Positions 16,255-23,995 of a stretch of 64,000 bases of DNA are shown here, one piece after another. Within the stretch, counting starts at the first letter, position 1. Each line of letters starts with the position of its first letter. A model generated the notes under the pieces. That model was not told the DNA's origin and made no database searches. It was given only the letters and a program-made list of their open reading frames with translations. A program made the position numbers and the translations under genes. This DNA is from JABFSS01 sp964497975 (lineage in GTDB: Bacteria; Patescibacteriota; Gracilibacteria; Peribacterales; Peribacteraceae). The stretch is from contig CAZCFO010000005.1 in the NCBI GenBank assembly GCA_964497975.1, forward strand, positions 38,722-102,721, read 5' to 3'.

Positions 16255-18054
16255 TTACTGGCACGCCACTTTGGTGGCAGTGACCGACCGGACGTAGACC
16301 GCTTCGCGGTTGTTGGCCCCGGCCGCATACGTTCCGTAGACATTCGAGCCGTAGATCATGACGCCGTTGCCGTCTGTGCTGTTTCCATAGCTGTCTCCGG
16401 CGAATACCAGCCGTCCAATGCGCTGATCATCTGGCTGGGCAACCGACATTCCGCCCGGGAACAGATCAAAGTTCGTGATCTTTTCCCCGTCCATCAGCGC
16501 CGCGTACTCCTGCCCGTCCAATTCGACCGAGACGATGTTCCAGCCTCCCTTTCCATCGGGAATGTGCATGTCAGGTGATCCGCCGAACATGGGATTGCCA
16601 AAGTCAGGATCCATCCACGGATCGGTGGACGGATGCTCCGTCCACTGCCCGGACGCGAAGGAGTATTCGTACCACGGGGAGTTGGACCCGTGTCCGTCGA
16701 TGAACAGCGTCCCCCCGTCCTTCCTCAAGCCAATGATGTCCTGGGCGCCGACTGGAGCGACAATGCGCTGCGTGTTTCCGGACATGCGGTTATGCACGAC
16801 GATCGTCCGTCCGGCGTTTCCGGACCACCGGTCTGCCTCGAACGCAATGATCGTCCCGTCAGAGTTATGGAGAATTTCCCCCTGCGGAACCATGTAGTCG
16901 GAGCCGCCGCCCACACGGGAGGGACTTCCAATGGTGATATTCCACTGGAATCCATCTTTACACTCTTTGTTGTCGTTGATTGTCTTGATATCCGCGCAGT
17001 CCATGGGACATGTGGCGTGGGTTTCCCCCGCGGCGCATGCGCCGTCGCCGCATGCATCCGCTCCCGTGGTGTCGGCTGCCGAAGAAAAGGAGCCATATGT
17101 GCAGTCTTCGGGGCAGAACACGTCCCCCGAAGACAGTTCATAGATCGTACATCCTTCATTGGGATCCTGGATCCCGTTTCCGCAGCTCATCACGCATGCG
17201 TCCGGATTTGTCGGATTGTGCGGAGGCTCAATGGAGGGGGGCGGAGGAAGATCCATCCAGGGCGGAAGAATTTCATCAATGCGCGGCTGGGGAGGAGAAT
17301 CAATCGAAAGCGGAACAATCTCCTCATTCTCATCCATGAGAGGCGGCGAAGGAGGATCAATCCAATACGGGACAATGTCATTCCTCACGGGGGGCTGGGG
17401 GCCCGGATCATTCCAGGACGGAGAATTCTCCACGGTGGGAACCGGCTGCGAGGGCTCAACCCAGTACGGCGACGTATCGTCATTTTCATCACTGTCATCA
17501 AACAGCGGTCCCGGAGTAGGTGCGGCCCAGGGAGGGGAGGGCTCCACAGCGGGGGATGTGATAGAAGGATCAACCCAGTACGGCGACGTGTCGTCATTTT
17601 CATCATCATCCTCAGCGGAAACCGACGGAGAAGTCTCGCCCATGGGAAGCGGCGCGGTGGGATACTCCCAGACCGCTGCGTTGGGTTCCCGCTCAAACGA
17701 CGGATCGGGGGAAACAGGAGTGGGGGCCGGAACACCAAATGCCGGGTCCACGTCTTCGTTGCAGTCCAGCCTGCACGTGCGGATTTCCTGCGGTGAGCAG
17801 AAGCCATCGCCGCAGTATTCCCGTTTTGGCATTCTCATTCTGGTGCCGGCACTGCTGGAAGCAGTGCTTTCCCGTTGAGCCGCGGTTGCCGCCTGCCTGC
17901 AGGCAGGCACGTTCCGGAGTCCGGGGAACAAGCAGAGGACACTGATATTCACCTGTCCCTGCATCGGGGCCGATCCGACGGAGCCCGCCATGACGAGAAC
18001 CGTCATTGCGAGGCCGGCGCCGATCAGCTTGGTGTGTGAGGAGGATGTTTTCAT
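16255..18054 (-). CDS. Secreted acidic/Pro-rich protein with propeller-like C-terminus (array gene 7)
   Basis: 599 residues from ATG 18054. The N-terminus is nearly the same as that of the next gene (KLIGAGLAMTVLVMAGSVGS). It contains NVPACRQA, encoded by a cctgcctgcaggcaggc palindrome (about 17889-17907). A CGDGFCSPQE module follows, then a Pro/Asp-rich region with repeats such as DENDDTSPYWVDPS. After that come CGDGACAAGETHATCPMDC and a C-terminal half with repeated strand patterns (for example GSNSPWYEYSFASGQW) that looks like a beta-propeller of the Kelch/TolB type. There are 45 nt to the next gene. Confidence 0.75.
   Translation of the reverse strand: MKTSSSHTKLIGAGLAMTVLVMAGSVGSAPMQGQVNISVLCLFPGLRNVPACRQAATAAQRESTASSSAGTRMRMPKREYCGDGFCSPQEIRTCRLDCNEDVDPAFGVPAPTPVSPDPSFEREPNAAVWEYPTAPLPMGETSPSVSAEDDDENDDTSPYWVDPSITSPAVEPSPPWAAPTPGPLFDDSDENDDTSPYWVEPSQPVPTVENSPSWNDPGPQPPVRNDIVPYWIDPPSPPLMDENEEIVPLSIDSPPQPRIDEILPPWMDLPPPPSIEPPHNPTNPDACVMSCGNGIQDPNEGCTIYELSSGDVFCPEDCTYGSFSSAADTTGADACGDGACAAGETHATCPMDCADIKTINDNKECKDGFQWNITIGSPSRVGGGSDYMVPQGEILHNSDGTIIAFEADRWSGNAGRTIVVHNRMSGNTQRIVAPVGAQDIIGLRKDGGTLFIDGHGSNSPWYEYSFASGQWTEHPSTDPWMDPDFGNPMFGGSPDMHIPDGKGGWNIVSVELDGQEYAALMDGEKITNFDLFPGGMSVAQPDDQRIGRLVFAGDSYGNSTDGNGVMIYGSNVYGTYAAGANNREAVYVRSVTATKVACQ
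17889..17907. repeat. PACRQA palindrome in frame
   Basis: cctgcctgcaggcaggc is a near-perfect palindrome translated inside the shared N-terminal module of the array protein. It matches the palindrome at 3695-3714. Confidence 0.75.
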
Positions 18055-18092
18055 GTGTGTGAGAAAAGGACCGAGGAGGAGGGAAGAGGGGG

Positions 18093-19154
18093 TTACTGGC
18101 ACTGCACGTTTGCGCACGAGCGGTCATCGTTGAGATGCACGACGCATCCGTGGCGCTCTTCTCCGGTGGGGATGATCATTTCGTAACGGTTGTCCTGAGG
18201 TTCGAAGAAGACTTCAATTTCCTCCGTCGGGGGGAATCCTGCCCCCTCCGGGAGCTGCAGGTTCTGCTGCGCGCATGCGTAGGCGGCGCCCGGGTCCTGG
18301 GACACGGCGGGTTCCTGAGGCTCATCGCCATTGCCGTCCTGTCCGTCGTTCGGGTCCTGGTTGTCGCCCTGCCCGCTCAGATGAAAGCCGATGCGGAGCA
18401 TGCGGCCGTCCGTGGTCTGGATCCAGAGCGCACCCTCGGTCCATTCGCCGTTTCCGGAGAACTCCTCATCCCCGATGCTGCCGTTGTAATAGAAGCTCTG
18501 CGGGGAGCCGGGCGAATTGGGCGAGCCGGCGATGCCTTCGATGCGCACAGGCTGTCCGTGGTACGCGCCTTCCACCCGGAGCGTGGGCTGCCCCTGCAGA
18601 GAAGCGGCATCCATCGTCCACCGGGCTCCTTCCCACTCGCAGGAAGCGTGCAGCTCGTCATCGGTGCGATCGTGGATAACGCAGTTTTCGACGCTCATCT
18701 CCTCCGGAAGGCCGGCGAGAATATCGTCATGGGTGGTTTCATCCTCTTCCCCGCCCTCTTCATGTTCATCGGATGTGCCGTGATCGTCCGTCGCCGGATG
18801 CATCTCGATGGAGGGAGTGCCGTCCGCGGGCGAGTGTTCGTCTCCGGAGGAATCCGGATTCCCGGCGCCGGCGTTGCCGTCGTCGCTTTCGGTGTCCGGT
18901 TCATCGGGGCACGAATACTCGATGCCGCCGTGGTTGTTGCAGAAGGTGATTTCCTCCTTCGGGACAACCGCAGAATCCGGGCACCGGGTGAACATCAGGA
19001 ATTCCGAGCAGTATACCTGCGGGCCGGAATCGGCCTCGGGAGGGGAGCCGTTCTCGGTCACCTGCGCGCGGGGCGAGGCGACGGAGGCGACGACGCCGAC
19101 GAGGATGGCCGCGAACAGGCCTGCGAAGGCGTTGCGGGAGCGACGGTTGACCAT
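18093..19154 (-). CDS. Secreted acidic protein (array gene 6)
   Basis: 353 residues. A signal-like helix (GLFAAILVGVVASVAS) is followed by VYCSEFLMFTRCP, the array's paired-Cys motif. A long Asp/Glu/His-rich linker follows. The central domain has short strands (ARWTMDAASLQGQPTLRVEG, then EFSGNGEWTEGALW) that may form a beta-sandwich. The same GxGE-type strand pattern occurs in the array protein at 23048-23971. A C-terminal Cys-containing segment ends the chain. No enzyme motif. The gap to the next gene is 38 nt. Confidence 0.7.
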   Translation of the reverse strand: MVNRRSRNAFAGLFAAILVGVVASVASPRAQVTENGSPPEADSGPQVYCSEFLMFTRCPDSAVVPKEEITFCNNHGGIEYSCPDEPDTESDDGNAGAGNPDSSGDEHSPADGTPSIEMHPATDDHGTSDEHEEGGEEDETTHDDILAGLPEEMSVENCVIHDRTDDELHASCEWEGARWTMDAASLQGQPTLRVEGAYHGQPVRIEGIAGSPNSPGSPQSFYYNGSIGDEEFSGNGEWTEGALWIQTTDGRMLRIGFHLSGQGDNQDPNDGQDGNGDEPQEPAVSQDPGAAYACAQQNLQLPEGAGFPPTEEIEVFFEPQDNRYEMIIPTGEERHGCVVHLNDDRSCANVQCQ

Positions 19155-19191
19155 AGAAGGGTTGGGAAAAATGTGAATATTTGTTCAGGGA

Positions 19192-21713
19192 TCACCGGTT
19201 GGAGTACGGATCGTACGAGCCGCACTGGGCCGGATCCGATTCGGTGCTGACGATGGTGGATGCTCCTCCGGCCACGGGAAAGACCGTGACGTGACCGAGG
19301 CCCGAGCCGAGACCCGAACCGAGAGCCGCGTCGTCCGGACACACGTCGGCAACCGTCCGGCCGTCGCCGCTGAGACGGGCAGTGATGATGTTGCATCCGA
19401 CAATCCCGATTCTCCGCGGCGAACCACTCGTCGCGTTCGTGTAGATATCGGTGCCGTACTGAACCGTGTTTCCGTCGTTGCTGATCAGGATGCGGTTGTT
19501 GGAGTTGGCTCCCGCCGGAGCGATCTGGATGGCATTCCCCACGTTATGGGCGACAAGTTTTTCGTCGTAGTACATTTTCTGGAGGTACACCCCGTCACGT
19601 GAGCCGCCCGAGATCCAATACTGTCCGTCGTTGCTCATGGGGACGCGGCCCATCACGTATCCCCGTCCGCCCGCGGCATAATTCATGCGGATGACGAAGA
19701 GGCTTTCGGAGAGGGGGATGAAGGTGTGGGTGAATGGCGTGGTGGGCGGTACCGCGTGGGTGAATGTCTCTCCGGTATCGGTTTCGATGATGATGTTCGG
19801 GTCGTAGGTGAGCAATTTTCCGTCGTTGCTGATGTGCGCGACGAGCGTGCTGGTGGTGCTCTCTGCGGCATTCGCCGGCAGGGACAGGGTGCGGACCTGT
19901 CCGCTGGCCACATTCACGAGTTTCACGGTATTGCCGTACGTCTGGCAGACGGCGACGGAGCCGTCGCCGCTGATGGTGGCGGAGTAGCAGCCGTCGGTGA
20001 GGAATTTTGTCGTGCGCGTGCGGACATCACTCACGTAGAGCGGGTAGGCAACATAGTTGCCGTTGGTATCTTTCCGCACGCTGTCGCGCGCGCCGATCCA
20101 GACGACAAATCTGCCGTCGTCGCTGATCGCCGGCGTGACGCCGTGCAGGAGACAGGCCTGGCCTTCCGGTGTTCCCGGGTGTGCCGGGGGCACCGATGTG
20201 AGGGGAACGCATTCCTGGCGGGGACACAGGGGGCAGCCGTTGGCGTCGACATCAGGAGCGAGCGAATGACAGGTGTATCCCGGTCGCGGAATGAGCTGGG
20301 GGCAGACCGGCGGCTGGCAGACGTGCTGCCGGCAATCCTGCGGGCACGTGTCGGGGTTTTCCCCGGCCTCGCGGTTGCAGGTTCCGTTTCCGCATGTGNN
20401 NNNNNNNNNNNNNNNNNNNNNNNNNNNNNNNNNNNNNNNNNNNNNNNNNNNNNNNNNNNNNNNNNNNNNNNNNNNNNNNNNNNNNNNNNNNNNNNNNNGC
20501 ACGTGTCGGGGTTTTCCCCGGCCTCGCGGTTGCAGGTTCCGTTTCCGCATGTGTCTTCCGTCGCGGGAACGCATTCCTGCTGCGGACATCCGGGACAGCC
20601 GTTGGCGCCGACTGGTCCGGGGATCGGGTGGCAGACGAAGCCGGGGCGCGGTGCGGGCATCGCGCAGGGTATCAGCGGGCATTCGACCGGCCGGCAATCC
20701 TGCGGGCACGTGTCGGGGTTTTCCCCGGCCTCGCGGTTGCAGGTTCCGTTTCCGCATGTGCCTTCCGTCGCGGGAACGCATTCCTGGCGGGGGCATCCGG
20801 GACAGCCGTCGGAGCCGATAGCGCTGGCCACCGTCTGGCAGACCTGACCGGGCAGCGGACGGAGCTGGGGACACATCGGGCGCGGGCACGCCTCAGGTGC
20901 GCGGCAGTCCCGTGGACACGTCCGGAAACTTTCCCCGAGTTCAGCGTTGCATATGGCGTTTCCGCAGGCTGCGGTCTCTCCGGCGCACGCGCCTTCGGTG
21001 AACTCTTTCAGTCCCGATTGCTGGGCGGTGCAGGTGTTGGGATACGTCACGCCGTCGCAGCCGCAAACGGGCCGGTAGACCGAGGTGCAGTTTCCGCCAG
21101 CCGGGACGGCGACGCACCTGTTGATTCTCCATATCTGTCCCCGGGGGCAGCGGCATGCATCGGCCGGCGGCGTGTCGGGCGTGACGTCTCTGTCGCCGCA
21201 ATCCGCCTCGCAGACGGGATTGCAGCTGTTGGGCGGGAGAACGAATCCCGGCTGGGGTCGCGTGGGAAGCATGCAGATCCACCGGGCCTCCCCACTCCTG
21301 CAGATGCCGTCTCCGCACAGCTCTTCGGGCAGCGGCTGCGAGCAGCGCGCCGTCCATTTGCGGGTGTTCACGTTGCACATCAGCATGGCGCGTGATCCGT
21401 TGGGGCACTGCGGCTGCGCTGGTTTGTTGCCGCATAGGGTGGCGGACGTCTGCGGAGCAGGCTGCTGGAAGATGTTCCGTACGGCATCCGGCAGCATGTT
21501 CATGAAGCCGGACTCCTGCCCGGACGCGACCGGTTGCGCATTCGCGCTGGATGCCGCCGCTTTCCTGCAGGAGGGCAATGAGGGGAGCCTGGTGCAGTAC
21601 GCCGGGAGGGCCGCAGCGGTCATGCTGAGGGATCCGTCCATGCTGCCGAGCGCGGTGAGGAGCAGTCCGGCGGTGAGGCCGGCGAGTGCGATGCGGGAGC
21701 GGGGGATATTCAT
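19192..21713 (-). CDS. Secreted Kazal/Cys-repeat/TolB-like protein, interrupted by assembly gap (array gene 5)
   Basis: One gene read in two frames, because 100 N (20399-20498) stand for an unknown length. The N-terminus holds a signal helix and YCTRLPSLPSC. Next come Cys modules and a Kazal-type inhibitor domain (VYRPVCGCDGVTYPNTC). At least three tandem units of about 65 residues follow, each with CGNGTCNREAGENPDTC, a P-rich segment, and a block ending QECVP. The C-terminal third is a TolB/WD40-like propeller (AISDDGRFVVWIGARD, MSNDGQYWISGG, ISNDGNTVQYG). Kazal domains inhibit serine proteases. The frame change at the gap is an artefact, not a mutation. Confidence 0.8.
20346..20760. repeat. 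Tandem coding repeat flanking the assembly gap
   Basis: The same stretch of about 53-55 nt (starting cacgtgtcggggttttcccc) occurs at 20346-20398, 20499-20553 and 20706-20760, with identical or nearly identical bases. This exact repetition probably broke the assembly, so the true number of units is unknown. Confidence 0.85.
20399..20498. other. Assembly gap (100 N)
   Basis: A run of exactly 100 N, a conventional placeholder. It lies within near-identical tandem repeats of a surface protein gene. Confidence 0.99.
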
Positions 21714-21735
21714 ATAAAAAAGGAAAAAAGCGTGA

Positions 21736-23022
21736 TTATCTGAGGGGACAGTCCATGGGACAGGTGCCGGGGTTTTCGCCGGGCGAGCACACCTTGTCGC
21801 CGCAGCGGACCACAGGAGTGGTGCACTGGACGGTAGGACAGGTGGCGCAGCCGTTTGCGTCCGCTTGCCCGGGAACCAGGATGCATCCCTGCCGAAGGCG
21901 CGGTTGCGGACAGGAACGGGGAATGCATGTGGCGGGTTGCGGTTGCACCGGGGGAATCGTGGTGCAGTCCTTGGGACACGTGGCGTGCGTTTCCAGGCCG
22001 TTGCAGACCCTGTCGCCGCACAGCGGGCACCGGCCGTCTTCCACCGATTTGAGTCCTCCCATGTGCGCCTGGCACGGGCTTCCGTACGTGCGTCCGTCGC
22101 AGCCGCAGACGAGGCTGCTTGCCATCATGTCGCAGGAGACGTCCGCCACATTGGCGGTGCAGCGGCTGTTCTGGCTGTCCCACATCTCGCCGAACGGACA
22201 GCGGCAGGCGTCTCCTTCGATGGACGGACAGTCGAGCGTGCACGTTTCAAAATTTTCCCACGGCGGCTCGCAGCGCCTGTTGCCGCACGTCGCGCCGGGG
22301 AACTGGGTGCCGACGGAACCGCACGCCCCGGCGCGGTAGCTCTTCACGCCGGCTTTCCGCGCGTTGCACGAGTTGCGGTACGTCTTCTCGTCGCAGCCGC
22401 ACACGGTCGCTTCCTGGACCGGGCAGAGCTCCTCGGTGGCCTGCACGCATTTCTCGCCGTCCCATGTCATCATGCGGGGGCAATTGCAGGCGTTCCCCGT
22501 GATTTGCGAGAACGTGCAGTCCCGAGGGCAGTTTGCCGCGGTTTCTTTTGCTTCGCACGCGCCGTTGCCGCAGGTGTTGATCTTCTGCGACCTGATCTGG
22601 CAGTCCGCGTCGCAGACGTATGCGCATCCGTTTCCCACGCCGATCCCGGGCTTTTTGTACGATGTCATCACGCAGTACTGCCGGCATTCGGCGCTCGTGG
22701 GAATGCCGTCTCCGCAGCGGTCCTGCGACGGCGGGCACTGACGGTTCCACATGCGCACGCTCCGGTTGCAGCTGTACATCGGAGCGCCGCCGTCGGCGCA
22801 CTGGGTGGGGGCGGGCCTGGGGCCGCAGACTCTTTCGTCGGAGAGGCGCTGGAGCTCCTCCGTGGTCGTCGCGGCGCCGCAGCCGGGCAGAAGCCTGATG
22901 TAGCTGCAGGGCTTCAGACTGAGTTGTCCCCGGAGGGACGGTCCCGAAACCGCGCCGGCGCCGGCGATGAGAATCGCGGCCGTGAGGCTGCCGATGGCGA
23001 TGCGGGTGCGGGATACGGTCAT
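21736..23022 (-). CDS. Secreted protein with two Kazal domains (array gene 4)
   Basis: 428 residues. Signal helix (IAIGSLTAAILIAGAGAVSG), array motif PCSYIRLLPGC, then about four CGxxxC...E...C..DC modules (for example CGNGACEAKETAANCPRDC). Two Kazal-type domains, ATVCGCDEKTYRNSCNA and SSLVCGCDGRTYGSPCQA, lie near residues 205 and 310. Each is preceded by a block of the form CxCPxGxxWDxxxxxC, as in the previous gene. Kazal domains are serine-protease inhibitors. An inhibitory or defensive surface role is inferred. No catalytic domain. The gap to the next gene is 22 nt. Confidence 0.82.
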   Translation of the reverse strand: MTVSRTRIAIGSLTAAILIAGAGAVSGPSLRGQLSLKPCSYIRLLPGCGAATTTEELQRLSDERVCGPRPAPTQCADGGAPMYSCNRSVRMWNRQCPPSQDRCGDGIPTSAECRQYCVMTSYKKPGIGVGNGCAYVCDADCQIRSQKINTCGNGACEAKETAANCPRDCTFSQITGNACNCPRMMTWDGEKCVQATEELCPVQEATVCGCDEKTYRNSCNARKAGVKSYRAGACGSVGTQFPGATCGNRRCEPPWENFETCTLDCPSIEGDACRCPFGEMWDSQNSRCTANVADVSCDMMASSLVCGCDGRTYGSPCQAHMGGLKSVEDGRCPLCGDRVCNGLETHATCPKDCTTIPPVQPQPATCIPRSCPQPRLRQGCILVPGQADANGCATCPTVQCTTPVVRCGDKVCSPGENPGTCPMDCPLR

Positions 23023-23047
23023 GGAAGCGTGGTGAGAAACGAGAGGG

Positions 23048-23971
23048 TTAGCGGCAGTCCTGGGCGCAGGCGCGGCGACAGTCGCTCTGGCAGCCGAAGC
23101 CGCCTTCGGAGGTCATGCATCTGCCGCAGATCATGCGGGCTTCGCCTGCGGAGCACCGTCCGTCGCCGCAGGCGTTCGCCACCGGGCATCTGCCGGTCCA
23201 CTCTCCCTGCCTGCACATGAATATTTTTGCCGTGCCATCAGAGCACTGCTCCGTCGGGCGGGGGCCGCATTCTTCAAAGCGCGGAATAGCGCTGTCCGCA
23301 CGACGGGGGGCGGGTGCGGGGGGACGGGCAGCCGGGGGGCGGGGAGTGTTCGCAGGCGGGGTGACGCGCGGGCGGGGCTCTGCGGGGGGCCGCGGCGTCG
23401 ACGGCCGCGGAGCCGCCGGAGGCGGCGCCATGGGGGGCCGTGCGGGCGGACGCGGACGCGGCGCGTCGGTTCCGCTGTCATCGCTCTTTTCGAACGTTGC
23501 GCGGAAGGTGCCGTATCCGCCGGCGTTGATGGTGATGCTGTTTTCCGAGAATTCGCCCGTTCCGCTGATGCGGACCCCCTGCGCCGATCCGCGGAACGTG
23601 AATGATTCCAGCGTGCCGCCGGCCTCTCCCGTGCCGGTGATGCTCACCTGGCCGATGCCGGGAGCAGAGCCGCTTACCGTCACTTTTCCGCCAGACTGGA
23701 GATACGTGGCGCTTACGGTCACGTTTGCGTCGTTTTTCCTGCAGCTTGCGCGGAAATTCGCCGATGATGCGTTCAGCACCGTGCACACGCCCAGATCCAC
23801 GTCGCGCGGAATGCCGGCGTCGTCATCGACGCTGCATCCGGGGAGGGACGGCAGGACGTCGCACGGGCGCAGGCTGAGGCCCGTGACATGTGACGGTCCG
23901 TTCACGCCGCCCATCGCCGTGAGGAACAGCGCGGTTGCGAGGCTGGCGACGGTGATGCGGGTGTGTGTCAT
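23048..23971 (-). CDS. Secreted Pro/Arg-rich protein (array gene 3)
   Basis: 307 residues. Signal helix and the array motif PCDVLPSLPGC, then a beta-rich domain (VTVSATYLQSGGKVTVSGSA, then GVRISGTGEFSENSITINAG). A Pro/Arg/Ala linker of about 60 residues follows (RPPARPPMAPPPAAPRP). The Cys-rich C-terminus includes CGDGRCSAGEARMICGRC and ends in CAQDCR. The Pro-rich stalk suggests a spacer that lifts the Cys domain off the cell. Family not recognised. The gap to the next gene is 24 nt. Confidence 0.75.
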   Translation of the reverse strand: MTHTRITVASLATALFLTAMGGVNGPSHVTGLSLRPCDVLPSLPGCSVDDDAGIPRDVDLGVCTVLNASSANFRASCRKNDANVTVSATYLQSGGKVTVSGSAPGIGQVSITGTGEAGGTLESFTFRGSAQGVRISGTGEFSENSITINAGGYGTFRATFEKSDDSGTDAPRPRPPARPPMAPPPAAPRPSTPRPPAEPRPRVTPPANTPRPPAARPPAPAPRRADSAIPRFEECGPRPTEQCSDGTAKIFMCRQGEWTGRCPVANACGDGRCSAGEARMICGRCMTSEGGFGCQSDCRRACAQDCR

Positions 23972-23995
23972 ATCCGAAAGAGAATAAAGACGGGG

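Noticed and set aside
20031..20889. Apparent frameshift in the array protein around 20.4 kb
   Set aside because: The frame changes only across the 100-N placeholder. Both sides encode the same repeat family in a proper frame, so the gap length, not a mutation, explains it.
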